From: Salinisphaera sp049568105
Lineage (GTDB): Bacteria; Pseudomonadota; Gammaproteobacteria; Nevskiales; Salinisphaeraceae
DNA length: 64,000 nucleotides
Direction: 5' to 3'
Assembly (NCBI RefSeq): GCF_049568105.1
Contig: NZ_CP145335.1
Span: 744,001 to 808,000 of the forward strand
Below the pieces are notes generated by a model. The model did not search any database, was not told where the DNA came from, and saw nothing but the letters and a program-made list of their open reading frames with translations. The translations under genes were made by a program, and so were the position numbers. Numbering within the stretch: position 1 is the stretch's first letter; each line of letters opens with the position of its first letter. Below, in pieces: positions 34,591-44,072 of this stretch.

Positions 34591-34929
34591 ATGACGAGCA
34601 AAAAAATCATTCCGTGGGTCGTCGCCCTAACCCTGGCCGGCGGCAGCTCGGCTGCCATGGCCAACGATACGTTCAATTCCGCCCTGGGTGGCGGCCTCGG
34701 GGGTGCGATCGGCGCTGCCGTTGGCGGCTCCATGGGCGGTCAGACCGGCGCGGTTATCGGCGGTGGCCTGGGCGGGGCCGGGGGTGCAGTTCTGGCCGAT
34801 CAATACAACGGCCGGGATAACGAGCGCCACCACCGTGATCGCCGCTGGGGCCACGGGCATGACGTACGGCGTGGCCATCATGACAACGGCCGTCACCGGG
34901 GTTGGGATCATCGAGGACGAGGCTATTAA
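34591..34929 (+). CDS. Glycine-zipper protein with signal peptide and His/Arg-rich tail
   Basis: 112 residues. The signal peptide (SKKIIPWVVALTLAGGSSAAMA) is cleaved after residue 24. Residues about 32-68 form a glycine-zipper region of alternating GGGLGG, GAAVGGSMGG, GAVIGGGLGG, as in membrane-inserting or pore-like proteins of the OsmB/SlyB style. The last 40 residues are rich in His, Arg, Asp and Gly (RHHRDRR, HGHDVRRGHH) and may bind metal or anionic surfaces. It is divergent from the yqaE-like gene. Function unknown; OsmB-like osmotic-stress lipoproteins are the nearest analogy, but there is no lipobox. Confidence 0.78.
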   Translation: MTSKKIIPWVVALTLAGGSSAAMANDTFNSALGGGLGGAIGAAVGGSMGGQTGAVIGGGLGGAGGAVLADQYNGRDNERHHRDRRWGHGHDVRRGHHDNGRHRGWDHRGRGY

Positions 34930-35550
34930 GACAGGCTGATTGTTCGTCCGAAAGGGGCGCCGTAGCTGGTTCCGATCTGAATCTGCGGCGCCCCAGGGCG
35001 ACTGTACCGCGCCCATGGCGGGTGCCCGGGCCGTACCGGGGCACGCGCTCGCATGCGGCACCCTGCTGTTGTCATGCGTTCGCAAAAAAACAGGGCGGCA
35101 CCCAAACACTTGATGTTGCCGACGGTTGCCCAAGGTAAGCTCTTGCGAAACCACGGCCATGCTCGGGCCTATCGTGTGGCCTAGGTTGCAACACGCACCG
35201 GCCAGCCGTTGTCCCGGGCGGCCCGGCATGCCGTTGTAGATTCAGATACGGCGCCCTAGGAAGATGGACGTATCGTGCGAATCCGCGCCGAACACTGCTG
35301 GCATACCGTTAAGGGCCGGACGAGGCGGCGAGCGTCACATTGCCGTACAACACCAGCACGCGACAATATAGGTTGGCCATAGTGTCGTTAATCGTTGCGG
35401 GTTGTCCCTTGGGAAGGCGGCCATCGCAAATCAATGATCGGCGTCTATGAGGGGAGTCTGGAGCGTGGTCCACCCCAGACTCGATACGAGCGGCGTACGC
35501 CAATACAACGCCCCTAGGAAACATCGACAGCGTCTAGGAGCGGCGACGCC
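34930..35550. other. Gene-free spacer between convergent genes
   Basis: About 620 bases between the glycine-zipper gene and the M23 peptidase gene. No supported gene; no clear T-run terminator. Confidence 0.4.
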
Positions 35551-36996
35551 TTAGGCGTTGGTTCGTTGATGCGGCACGACACAGAAAATGCTGCCCGAGC
35601 TCGGGCGTTCGGCCGCGCCCACCGGGTCGAGTGCCAACGTGGTGTTGAGCGACACCGCGTGCGTGCACTGATTGCCCTGAGTTGGCGTCGACGCCGTCTT
35701 GGCCAGCAAGGTGGTCGGCGCCGGCGATAGTTTGGCGATGAGCGGCTGGATCTTGTGCGTATAGGCCGCCAGTCGATCATGCGACAAGGGCTGGCCCGAC
35801 GGTAGTTTTACCGTCAGCGGATTTTCAGCCACGCCGTTATGGCGGATTTCGAAATGCAGATGGGGGCCGGTCGCTGCACCGGACTGGCCAACATAGCCGA
35901 TAATCTCGCCTTTGCTGACATGGTCACCGGCATGCAGATCCGAGCGGAACCGGTGCAGATGTCCATATCGGGTGCTATAGCCTTCGAAATTCTTGACCTC
36001 GATCAGGCGTCCGTAGCCGCGCGCCCAGCCGGCGTACTTGATCGATCCTTTGGCCGCCGCATGGATTGGGGTGCCGATCGGGGCCGCCATATCGACGCCC
36101 TTGTGGGGGCGTACGTGATGGGTGACCGGATTCAACCGATGTAGATTGAAACGGCTGCTGATACGCGTATAGGCCACTGGCTTGCGGGTGAAGGCGGGCT
36201 TGTAGGACTGGCCGGCAGTGTCGTAATAGCCGTAGTGGCCGTGCGCATCGCGTGCCCGGAATGCCTTGTAGTTGTGGTTATTGGTCGTGATGCTGGCGGC
36301 TAGAATCGGCCCAGTGGCCAGCTGTCGTCCGTCGCTATAGGTTGCACGATAGACGATGGCGAATTTATCCCCGGCTTGCAGATGGCGCAGATTGTGGCGA
36401 TAGCGATAGATCTGCGACATCTGGGCGGCGACCGCGCGGGGTACCCCGTTGGCCGCCAGCGAATGCGACAAGGATTTACCGACTGTGCCTTCGGCTGTGA
36501 TTTCGCGGGACTGCGTTGGCCGTTGATCGATGGCTGCCATAAACCCCTGGCCGTCTCGGTTGACGGTCAGGGTTTTCAGCGAGTTGAGGCGATAGCGCAG
36601 TTCGGCGAGCTCACCCGTCGGCGTCTTGCGAATATCGAGCGTGTCGCCGGGTTGCAAATTGCGCAAGACTTGAGTCTTGTCGCCCAAAGCCAGCAAGGCA
36701 CGCCACTGCGACGCACCTAGCCCCTCTTGGGCGAAAAGCCCCGAGAGACTGTCACCGGAATGCACATCGATCTGCTGCCAGGGCGTAATCTGCGGCGTAG
36801 AGGTCAGACCAAGGGCGGTCGCGGCCTGCATTTGATTGGCGCCGAGCGGTTGGATGGCCAGTTCGGATGGGTCCGTACCGGCAGTGCGAATGCTGCCTAT
36901 CGTGGTCTTTGGTGCGGCCTGGAGGCTACCGCAAAAACATAAAGACACACCCAGCGCGCCGGCTGCACCGGCACGCAGCATTCGTCTATGTTGCAT
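35551..36996 (-). CDS. M23 family metallopeptidase (peptidoglycan DD-endopeptidase)
   Basis: 481 residues from ATG 36996, with GAGGG eight bases upstream; the frame is open to 37206 but that part is not protein-like. The signal peptide ends near LQAA (residue 28). Residues about 70-125 resemble an OapA/LysM-like segment (VHSGDSLSGLFAQEGL, LQPGDTLDIR). The M23 domain spans about 275-400: zinc ligands His298 and Asp302 in HKGVDMAAPIGTP, then GHLH, and His381 in GPHLHFEIR. The catalytic residues are intact, so it should cut peptidoglycan cross-links in the periplasm, like MepM. It has a Cys-containing C-terminal extension of about 80 residues. Confidence 0.93.
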   Translation of the reverse strand: MQHRRMLRAGAAGALGVSLCFCGSLQAAPKTTIGSIRTAGTDPSELAIQPLGANQMQAATALGLTSTPQITPWQQIDVHSGDSLSGLFAQEGLGASQWRALLALGDKTQVLRNLQPGDTLDIRKTPTGELAELRYRLNSLKTLTVNRDGQGFMAAIDQRPTQSREITAEGTVGKSLSHSLAANGVPRAVAAQMSQIYRYRHNLRHLQAGDKFAIVYRATYSDGRQLATGPILAASITTNNHNYKAFRARDAHGHYGYYDTAGQSYKPAFTRKPVAYTRISSRFNLHRLNPVTHHVRPHKGVDMAAPIGTPIHAAAKGSIKYAGWARGYGRLIEVKNFEGYSTRYGHLHRFRSDLHAGDHVSKGEIIGYVGQSGAATGPHLHFEIRHNGVAENPLTVKLPSGQPLSHDRLAAYTHKIQPLIAKLSPAPTTLLAKTASTPTQGNQCTHAVSLNTTLALDPVGAAERPSSGSIFCVVPHQRTNA

Positions 36997-37136
36997 TCCC
37001 AACCCTCTGCAATGTGGCCGGCGTCCGAGACAAACCAGCCCATTGGTAAAAAAAATTAAACCAAGCCTTGAGACCGGCTGATGCCGGAAAAGTTTCCTCT
37101 GGTCACAAACAATTACGTTATCGCCAGCATCTGTTC

Positions 37137-37940
37137 TTAGATGCCGTGCGGTGTGACCGCCCCAGTTATAGCAATCACTATGCCACCCATGGCAAACGCA
37201 GCCCATTCGGCAGCGCCACCGCGCCCCACCGTCGTCGCACCCGCGGCGACGAAGGCCAGGGCCACGTATACGAACAGACCGGCTGCCGCACCGAAGATCA
37301 AGCCGACGGGCAGGGCTATAGCGGGCTGCATGATTGCAATAGATAGCGCGCCGAGTCCAGTCCCCAAGGCCGGTAATACGACGAAAAGCCGATTCTGGCC
37401 GACCGATTGAAGACGCCGCGTCAGCACATAGCCAGCCGGTGCCTTATGCCCGAGTATGGCGATCCCAACCGCCCAGCTGAGCGTTGGCATTGCCGTATAC
37501 AGCGCGCCTACGGCAATACCAGCGCCGAGGCTGTGTAGGCTGAGTGCCGTCAGGATCGACAGACCGTCGTTTCTTGCGCCAGTACGGTGCAATAGAGCGC
37601 CAGCGCCGAGACCGACGAGCAGCCCGAGTAGGCCGGTTTCAGCATGATCGATGACGGCATGCGGTGCGACCAGTAATAGCGCCGCCGAAAGCATCGCGCC
37701 GGCGGCAGCTGCATCGAAATAAGCCAGAATCCGTGCATGATGCGGCAATAGGCTGACAATGGCGCCCACGCAGAACGCTACGGCCCCGAAGGCCGATAGG
37801 CCAACGATCGACCACAGCCCGTGGCGCATGCCATTAATGACCAAGACCCCCCATAGGAGCGTAGCCAGCACGCACAGCGAACCGGTGCCCAAGGCTGCGT
37901 GGGTGCGGTTCAATCCAGGCGAGGACGGCTTGGTCGACAT
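37137..37940 (-). CDS. ZIP-like membrane protein with altered metal-site residues
   Basis: 267 residues with about eight hydrophobic segments. The central pair reads LSLHSLGAGIAVGAL and AILGHKAPAGYVL, which line up with TM4 (HNxxEG) and TM5 (HExPEG) of ZIP metal transporters. Both keep the His and the final Gly, but the acidic Glu residues of the family are replaced (SLGAG, KAPAG). ZIP proteins bring Zn2+ or Fe2+ into the cytosol; here the altered site leaves substrate and activity open. It is 140 bases upstream of the M23 gene on the same strand. Confidence 0.7.
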   Translation of the reverse strand: MSTKPSSPGLNRTHAALGTGSLCVLATLLWGVLVINGMRHGLWSIVGLSAFGAVAFCVGAIVSLLPHHARILAYFDAAAAGAMLSAALLLVAPHAVIDHAETGLLGLLVGLGAGALLHRTGARNDGLSILTALSLHSLGAGIAVGALYTAMPTLSWAVGIAILGHKAPAGYVLTRRLQSVGQNRLFVVLPALGTGLGALSIAIMQPAIALPVGLIFGAAAGLFVYVALAFVAAGATTVGRGGAAEWAAFAMGGIVIAITGAVTPHGI

Positions 37941-38486
37941 GGCATGATCACCAAGGGGTCGATGTTATATTGTACCAACGCTGGCCTAGGCTGTGTCGAG
38001 CCCGGCGTGGAGCCCGCCATCGACTGCCGCTCGATCGGCTGGGCATTCTATAGGCTGTCCATGAGCGGTGCGAATGCGTGCCCAATACGCTGGTGCGGTC
38101 GACACAACGCGGCCTGTTGGAGATGCCAACGCGTGGCCCCGTTGGCGGGCCGTCGCCTTGTTCGTTGTGAAAGGCTTGCCCAACCGTTTGAGCAGTCCGG
38201 GCCGGATGAACCGGAGAGAATGGGCACCGAGGCCTGCCTGGATGCGTGGGCGAGACCGGGTTGGCGTCGGCCCAAGGTTTGGGCGCCCCAAAACAGGCTG
38301 GGCAATCGTCGACCGAAGTGGCCTGTATGCCAGGCAACCCTATCTTGGAACGAGGGTCACTGCTTGCGAGCCCAGGCAATGTCTTAGCTCGCTAGGAACG
38401 CGCCGCAGGCCGCGTATCGCCTTGGATTGGGGCATGGTCGCGGGCAGCGCTTCGTCGGCCAGCCAGGGCCAGGAAGGGATAGGTGT
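37941..38486. other. Gene-free spacer
   Basis: About 550 bases between two minus-strand genes. No supported gene, promoter or terminator; the flanking stop of the efflux gene is not followed by a T-run hairpin. Confidence 0.4.
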
Positions 38487-40052
38487 CTAGTCGTAACGAG
38501 TCGAAGACGCCGAATCGGCTCGATCTTCGGACGCCGAGGTCATGCCAGCCAGCGGTGATTGTTCGGCATTAGACCAGCCACCGCCCAGGGCCCGGAACAG
38601 ATCCGCTGTGTCGCGGTAGCGGGTCACTCGGGCCTCGGTGAACGCCAGTTCGGCGCTCTGGTATTGCGATTGCGCGGTATACAGATTGACATAGTCGGCG
38701 GCGCCGTTTCGTAGCTGGGTGCGCACGGTCTTGAGGTTGTTGCGGGCAGCGTTCAAGGCGGTCCGCTGGGCATCGAGTGCGCGTGCATCGGCCTCGATCG
38801 AGCGCAGGCTGTTGGCGACCTCGCCGAACGCCGATAGGCTGGTCGCGCGATAGTCGGCCAAGGCCGCCACGTAGAGGTCCTTGGCTTGGCGCTTGGCGGC
38901 TCGGAGCCGCCCGCCGGTAAACAGCGGAGCACTGAGCGAGGCCCCCAGCGAGTAAAGGGCGAAGGCAGGATCGGTCAAATCGGCCGGCGTGAGCGTCGAG
39001 CGGCTATAGGAGCCGCTGATGCTTAGGTCTGGCAGCAGATTGGCCGTAGCTACGCCGATCTGGGCACTGGCCGCATGCACTGCGCTGGTCGCAGCCAGGA
39101 TATCCGGGCGCTGTTTGACCAGCTGACTCGGCACGCTGACCGGCAGCTCCTGTGGCAGGCGTAGCTCATCGAGCGTGAAATTCGGATTCTCGAAGGTGCC
39201 GGGGTTCGAGCCGACCAGCACAGCCAGGCGATTGACCGCCAGTGCTTTTTGCTTGAGCAGCGGTTCGAGCGAGGCCCGAGTTCGGGCCAGCTGGGTCCGG
39301 ATCTGGGTCGCGTCGGCATCGATTGCCGTACCGTACTGGATCTGTTTTTTGACGATCTCCAGTGCATTGGCTTGGCTTTCGGCAATATCGCGGGTCGTCT
39401 GGATCGCGGCGTTGACCCCGGCTTCGGCGATCGCGGTCGCCACCACATTGTTAATAAGGGTGACGTAGATGTTGATCACCTGAAAACGCTGCTCATCGAG
39501 CCGGGCATTGCTGCGTTCAATACGACGCCGGGTCTTGCCGAACAGATCGAGGTCGTAGCTGGCCGTGGCCTGGGCCTGATACAGATTGAAGACGTTGGTG
39601 AACTCTGGCGATGTGATGCCGAACTGAGTGCCGGTCACCCGGTCGCGGCTATACCCCGCGTTGACCCCGATCTGCGGATAAAGCGCGCCCTTGTTTTCGT
39701 TGACGACCTCTTCGGCGGCCTTAATTCGGGCCCGGCCGGCAGCCAGCGTAGGGCTGTTGTTGATCGCCTGGCCGATCAGCGTATCGAGCTTGTCGGAGTC
39801 GAATACCCGGTACCAATCGGATCGAACGGCCGCGGCCCGTTCAAAGGCTTGTTTGGGAATGCCTTCGCGCCCGCTTTTCGGGTTGACGTCGCCCTTGGTC
39901 TGAGCACCGATGTCATAGGCATCGCTCGGCGGAGCGGTCGGCGCCTGATAATCCGGGCCGACCGCGCAGCCGGTCAGCAGCGTGATGGCAGTGAACGTGA
40001 CCGCCAGGGCAGGGTGACGTGCCCAAACAGGGCAGGAGAGTGCAGTGCGCAT
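38487..40052 (-). CDS. RND efflux outer-membrane factor lipoprotein (OprM/NodT family)
   Basis: 521 residues from ATG 40052. Lipobox LLTGC gives Cys29, followed by AVGPDYQAP, the usual start of this family. The rest contains two TolC-like repeats: SYDLDLFGKTRR and GRARIKAAEEVVNEN in the first, LPDLSISGSY, LSAPLFTGGRLRAAKRQAKDLYVAALADYR and LNAARNNLKTVRTQLRNG in the second. It forms the trimeric exit duct of tripartite pumps. No RND pump or periplasmic adaptor gene is adjacent, so it is an orphan that must pair with a pump elsewhere. The C-terminus is long and Ser/Asp-rich. Confidence 0.93.
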   Translation of the reverse strand: MRTALSCPVWARHPALAVTFTAITLLTGCAVGPDYQAPTAPPSDAYDIGAQTKGDVNPKSGREGIPKQAFERAAAVRSDWYRVFDSDKLDTLIGQAINNSPTLAAGRARIKAAEEVVNENKGALYPQIGVNAGYSRDRVTGTQFGITSPEFTNVFNLYQAQATASYDLDLFGKTRRRIERSNARLDEQRFQVINIYVTLINNVVATAIAEAGVNAAIQTTRDIAESQANALEIVKKQIQYGTAIDADATQIRTQLARTRASLEPLLKQKALAVNRLAVLVGSNPGTFENPNFTLDELRLPQELPVSVPSQLVKQRPDILAATSAVHAASAQIGVATANLLPDLSISGSYSRSTLTPADLTDPAFALYSLGASLSAPLFTGGRLRAAKRQAKDLYVAALADYRATSLSAFGEVANSLRSIEADARALDAQRTALNAARNNLKTVRTQLRNGAADYVNLYTAQSQYQSAELAFTEARVTRYRDTADLFRALGGGWSNAEQSPLAGMTSASEDRADSASSTRYD

Positions 40053-40529
40053 GCAGCCCGGATCCAAAAGAGATGAGTGAACTGTGCTCAGTTCAGCCGG
40101 AGGAGTCTAAGTACTGGCCCGATGGTTGTCAAATACAGGTATTGGCTGGAGGCGGTGAGCCGGCGAATCATCGGATCTTTGAGCGCGATTTAAGGAAACA
40201 GTGGCGACAACGCCAAATGGTTGGCCTATCTGGGTCTGTCTGGGCCTGCCGGGCCAGGCGCTCGGGCAAGGCTCGACCCTACGGGCTGATCGGGCACGAT
40301 CTATGATGACCGATGTACCCCGCACCGATCGGAGCCGGCCGGGGCCAGCCTGCAGGATAGCAACATAGGGTGTCGCGATTTCCGGATAGCTGCGCCGGGT
40401 ATGGGGCTTGCCCTGCCCGAAGACCGGCTGTCACCCGGTCGGCTTTGCGCCCATGGTGGGGGTCGCGTTCGAGCCGAGCCGAGGGTAACGTAGCCGAGCC
40501 TATTGCTGCCTGTTTTAAAGGACCGATCA
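40053..40529. other. Divergent promoter spacer
   Basis: About 480 bases between the efflux gene (minus) and the Sel1-SH3 gene (plus). No supported gene. It must contain both promoters, which I cannot place with confidence. Confidence 0.4.
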
Positions 40530-41960
40530 ATGCGCGCGAGGCCACGTGCCCGGCTATTCTTCCTGCTTGTGCTTGGCTCGATTGCAGCGCCCGGGGCGGC
40601 GTTTGGCCAACGCGCTGAGCCGCCGCAGGTGCCTAGCGCCCAGAAAGCCCAGCAGGTGCTTCGGGAGAACCGGCCGCTGGCCGAGAACGGCGATGCCAGC
40701 GCGCAATACAATATGGGCGTGCTCTACGACCAGGGCTACGGCGTCGAACAGGACTACGCTCAGGCACGGCAGTGGTATGAAAAAGCGGCCGCACAGCATT
40801 ATGGGCGTGCCGAACACAACCTCGGCATCATGTATGAGGCCGGCAAAGGGATGGCCCGTGATCCGAGCAAGGCCGCGCATTGGTTCCGACGCGGAGCAGA
40901 TGATGGCCAGGCGGCCTCGCAGAACAATCTCGCCGTGTTGTACATGAAAGGCGAGGGCGTGCCCCAGAATACTGGCAAGGCCGCGTTTTGGACCGCGCGG
41001 GCGGCAGCGGCCGGCAATAGCGCGGCGATCGAGAATCTGCCGCGTATCACCCGCGGCCTCCCACATATTCACGTCAATGCGGACGACGTCAATGTTCGCG
41101 ATCAACCCAATCGTGAGGCCCGTGTGGTGCGGCATCTCGACAGCGATACGATCGCCGTGGTGTTGGCTCGCCGGGACGATTGGAGTCAGATCCTGTTGCC
41201 GAACAGCTACACGACCGGCTGGGTGGCCAATTTCCTGCTCTCCGAGACCCAGGCACCACTGGCTGCCGAGGGCGCGTCGGCGCCTGACGCGAGCGAGTCG
41301 GCCGCAGCCCAAACTACCGAGACCGGATCCGACGATACGCCGAGCCAAGCCCCGTCCACGGCCGCGCGTTCTGCGGCCGAGCCCGTGGCATCCCAGGCAG
41401 AACAAGCCGAGGCTCGCCAGCCTACGGACCAGCCGCGCGACACCCGGCCAGAAACGCAGACACAGCCCGCTGAGCCCTCGACGCCGAAGGTGGTGCGTAG
41501 TCGTGTCCCGCCCCCGGCCGCGCCCGAGCGTACGACTGCACCGACCGAGTCTGTGCCGGCTCCCTCAGCGGCCACGTCGTCACAAGATATAGAACAGGAT
41601 CTGGTGACGAACCCGGCGACTTCGGAACGCGCGCCGGCTGCTGCGCCAGCTCCTGCCGATGCGGCCGAGCAGTCCAACGCTTCCAAACCAGAGGCAGGCG
41701 ATTTGTCCATGATCGCCGGCTCGACCGACGATGAAGAATCGCAGCCCCAGGCGTCGAGCGAAGAAACGGCTAAAACCGCCCGAGTCGGGGTCGCGGCAGC
41801 CAATGTACGGGCCCGGGCAGCCGGCGGTGCCAACGTCGTAGGCCAGCTTTATCGGGGTGACGAGGTGCAACTGCTCGGCGAACGCAACGGTTGGCGGCGT
41901 ATACGCACCGAAAATGGGTTACGCGGCTGGATCGCCGGTTATCTGCTGGTCATACCATAA
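40530..41960 (+). CDS. Secreted Sel1-repeat protein with two SH3-like domains
   Basis: 476 residues from ATG 40530, preceded by AAAGGA. A signal peptide (cut after AAFG, about residue 26) leads into three Sel1/TPR-like repeats at about 47-155 (AQYNMGVLYDQGYGV, AEHNLGIMYEAGKGM, SQNNLAVLYMKGEGV). A bacterial SH3 domain follows at about 180-235 (VNVRDQPN, GWVANFLL), then a 170-residue Ala/Pro/Thr/Glu/Ser-rich linker, then a second SH3 domain at the end (ANVRARAAGG, GWIAGYLLVIP). SH3b domains bind cell-wall peptides and Sel1 repeats bind proteins, so a periplasmic scaffold is likely. No enzyme domain is seen. Confidence 0.85.
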   Translation: MRARPRARLFFLLVLGSIAAPGAAFGQRAEPPQVPSAQKAQQVLRENRPLAENGDASAQYNMGVLYDQGYGVEQDYAQARQWYEKAAAQHYGRAEHNLGIMYEAGKGMARDPSKAAHWFRRGADDGQAASQNNLAVLYMKGEGVPQNTGKAAFWTARAAAAGNSAAIENLPRITRGLPHIHVNADDVNVRDQPNREARVVRHLDSDTIAVVLARRDDWSQILLPNSYTTGWVANFLLSETQAPLAAEGASAPDASESAAAQTTETGSDDTPSQAPSTAARSAAEPVASQAEQAEARQPTDQPRDTRPETQTQPAEPSTPKVVRSRVPPPAAPERTTAPTESVPAPSAATSSQDIEQDLVTNPATSERAPAAAPAPADAAEQSNASKPEAGDLSMIAGSTDDEESQPQASSEETAKTARVGVAAANVRARAAGGANVVGQLYRGDEVQLLGERNGWRRIRTENGLRGWIAGYLLVIP

Positions 41961-42069
41961 GCCGGGAACAGGGCACGAGCAGTGCACTGAATAATGGGAT
42001 TTGGCACGTACCGGCATTGAGCAGCAGTGACAGGGTGCAAAAACAGCGGCCAGGGCAGGGGCGCGACAT

Positions 42070-42099
42070 AAAAAAGCCGCCTTCGAATCCGAAGGCGGC
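42070..42099 (-). terminator. Intrinsic terminator of the SDR gene
   Basis: GCCGCCTTCG at 42076-42085 pairs with CGAAGGCGGC at 42090-42099, with an A run (T run on the minus strand) at 42070-42075. It ends the SDR gene and lies in the gap between convergent genes. Confidence 0.85.
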
Positions 42100-42123
42100 C
42101 CATAGCCGGTCATATCAGCCGTT

Positions 42124-42816
42124 CTAGTCTTCGAGCGGCGGCGTGGGTCGAACCAGGATTTCGTTGACGTCCACACTGGACGGCTGTGCCAGGGCATACA
42201 TGACCGAGTTCGCGATGTCGCGGTCGGTCAAGGCATGTTCTGGCTGCTCATCGAAAAACGGCGTATCAACCATGCCGGGTTCGATTAGCGTGGTGCGAAT
42301 ACCGGTGCCACGCAGTTCTTCGCGAACCCCGTAGCCGATGGCCGAAACGGCCCATTTGGTTGCGCTGTACATCGACCCAGGGATCGTGGTCCGTCCGGCT
42401 GCAGAACCTGTGATCAGCAGATGCCCGCGCGAAGCCTTGAGGGCCTCGGCCGTGCACTGGATGGTCAGACCGACGCCGTAGACGTTGGTCAGAATCATAT
42501 CCTTCCAGACATCCGAGTCGGCGCCGCAGAATCCACCAGGCTTGCCACCGATGCCGGCATTAGCGAATACCGCGTCGATGCGACCGAACTGAGCAAGCGT
42601 GGTATCGACCATCGCCTGCTGCGAGGCCTTGTCGGTCACATCGCAGGTGATCGCCAAAGCCTGCCCTTCGCCGCCGAGTTCGGCGACCAAGGAGTCGAGC
42701 TTGGACGCCGTACGCGCGGCGAGCGCCACCCGATAGCCCTGGTCGACCGCGGCCCGCGCGGTCGCAGCTCCGATGCCGGTGGAGCCACCGGTGATCAACA
42801 GAACCGGATCACTCAT
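42124..42816 (-). CDS. Short-chain dehydrogenase/reductase
   Basis: 230 residues. Cofactor-binding TGGSTGIGAAT at 8-18, NAGIGG near 86, catalytic Ser in ITGSAAG and the YSATK tetrad near 150 give a classical SDR. The C-terminal PGMVDTPF is also typical. It should oxidise or reduce a small alcohol or ketone with NAD(P)H; the substrate is unknown. It lies 42 bases downstream of slyD on the same strand. Confidence 0.9.
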   Translation of the reverse strand: MSDPVLLITGGSTGIGAATARAAVDQGYRVALAARTASKLDSLVAELGGEGQALAITCDVTDKASQQAMVDTTLAQFGRIDAVFANAGIGGKPGGFCGADSDVWKDMILTNVYGVGLTIQCTAEALKASRGHLLITGSAAGRTTIPGSMYSATKWAVSAIGYGVREELRGTGIRTTLIEPGMVDTPFFDEQPEHALTDRDIANSVMYALAQPSSVDVNEILVRPTPPLED

Positions 42817-42858
42817 GTCGAACTCCTCGAATAGACAAGAACGGCGGTTTCGACCGTT

Positions 42859-43344
42859 TTATTCGTGGCTATGCTCGCCGTCATCGTGCACGTGGCCGTG
42901 CTCGATTTCGGTTTCCGTAGCCTGACGGACATCGGCGATATTGACCGTGAAATCCAGCGTCTGGCCAGCCAGAACGTGGTTGCCGTCGACCGTAACTTCC
43001 TCACCGTCGACTTCCTTGATGGTCACGATCATGGGACCGGCATCGGACTCGGCACGGAAGCTCATGCCCGGGGCCAGTTCATCGACGCCCTGGAAAGCTT
43101 CGCGGTTGACCTTCTGGACCAGCTCGTCGCGATAGGGGCCATACCCTTCGTCCGGCTCGATCGTGGTCTGAACTTCTTCGCCCTCGGCATGACCTTCGAG
43201 AGCTTTTTCCAGGCCCGGCACGATGTTGTCGTGGCCATGGAGATACGACAGCGGCTGGCCTTCAGCCGACTGATCGATGACTTCGCCCTCGGTGTCGCGC
43301 AGGACGTAATGGATGCTGACGACGTTGTCGCGCTGCGCTTGCAT
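42859..43344 (-). CDS. slyD: FKBP-type peptidyl-prolyl isomerase SlyD
   Basis: 161 residues from ATG 43344, with AGAGAGG upstream; the frame is open 16 codons earlier. LRDTEGEVIDQS, LSYLHGHDNIVPGLEKALEGH and EEVQTTIEPDEGYGPY form the FKBP domain with its inserted IF (chaperone) domain near residues 75-125 (VNREAFQGVDEL). The tail HGHVHDDGEHSHE is a short His-rich metal-binding end; E. coli SlyD has a longer one with Cys. SlyD folds proteins and delivers nickel to hydrogenases or urease. Here the metal role is probably reduced. SDR lies 42 bases downstream. Confidence 0.92.
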   Translation of the reverse strand: MQAQRDNVVSIHYVLRDTEGEVIDQSAEGQPLSYLHGHDNIVPGLEKALEGHAEGEEVQTTIEPDEGYGPYRDELVQKVNREAFQGVDELAPGMSFRAESDAGPMIVTIKEVDGEEVTVDGNHVLAGQTLDFTVNIADVRQATETEIEHGHVHDDGEHSHE

Positions 43345-43498
43345 GTTGGCCTCTCTAGGTTGGAGTGCTTGTGTGCGTTGCTGAGTCCTCAAACTTTGAG
43401 ACGATCAGCCAAAATACAATGCCGATCCTCGAGATCGGCGGCTCGCTTTAGTTTGGCGGCCGCGATCGCCGTTCGGCCGAAGGCAAGCAGCGGCATGC

Positions 43499-43523
43499 AA
43501 AAGCCGGGCTCAGAGCCCGGCTT
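43499..43523 (-). terminator. Intrinsic terminator of osmC
   Basis: AAGCCGGGCT and AGCCCGGCTT pair around a three-base loop at 43501-43523; a short T tract (four) follows on the minus strand. It lies just past the osmC stop. Confidence 0.7.
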
Positions 43524-43550
43524 ATATACGCGGTATCGCGGCGTTTGGCC

Positions 43551-43976
43551 CTAGTTGTCGAGCGTGGCCTGCAGCTCGATGGTCGCCCCCTGGTACAGAC
43601 GCGAGACCGGGCAGGCATCCTTGGCCTTGTTGGCGGTTTGCTCGAAGGTGGTTTGATCGATGCCGGGAACCTGGCCGTGGCAGATCAACTCGATCCGTTC
43701 GATGGTCGGCGTATCGCTGGTCGAGAAATGCACCTTGGCCTCGGTTTCGATCGAGTCCGGAGTATGCCCGTCAGCAGCCAGCATGGCCGAGAACTGCATC
43801 GAGAAACAGCCGGCATGTGCCGCGCCCACGAGTTCTTCCGGGTTGGTGCCGTTGCCTTCCTCAAAGCGGGTCGTATAAGAGAACTGGCCTTCAAAGGCAC
43901 CACTGCCCAACGCCATGTTGCCCTTGCCGGATTTGAGATCGCCCTGCCATTTAGCATTGGCTTTACGTACTGGCAT
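43551..43976 (-). CDS. osmC: OsmC family peroxiredoxin
   Basis: 141 residues. ANAKWQGDLKSGKGNMALGSG, TRFEEGNGTNPEELVGAAHAGCFSM and DKAKDACPVSRLY-like C-terminal Cys (in KDACPVSRLY) place it in the OsmC subfamily rather than Ohr; both catalytic Cys are present (in HAGCFSM and DACPVS). OsmC reduces organic and other hydroperoxides in the cytosol and is induced by osmotic shock and stationary phase. Two inverted repeats upstream, at 43998-44013 and 44073-44084, may be regulator sites. It is divergent from a ProP-like transporter. Confidence 0.93.
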   Translation of the reverse strand: MPVRKANAKWQGDLKSGKGNMALGSGAFEGQFSYTTRFEEGNGTNPEELVGAAHAGCFSMQFSAMLAADGHTPDSIETEAKVHFSTSDTPTIERIELICHGQVPGIDQTTFEQTANKAKDACPVSRLYQGATIELQATLDN

Positions 43977-43997
43977 TGATCACTCCTTCGTATTGAG

Positions 43998-44013
43998 ATC
44001 GTGACTTCACGAT
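43998..44013. promoter_or_regulatory. Inverted repeat upstream of osmC
   Basis: ATCGTGA-CT-TCACGAT, seven-base arms with a two-base spacer, lies 22 bases upstream of the osmC start on the minus strand. A repressor bound here would block the ribosome-binding or -10 region. Confidence 0.5.
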
Positions 44014-44072
44014 ACGGGTGGACCCGAATGTTCACAAGAGAGCGTTATCGAATGCCTAGCCATTGGTCTGTA

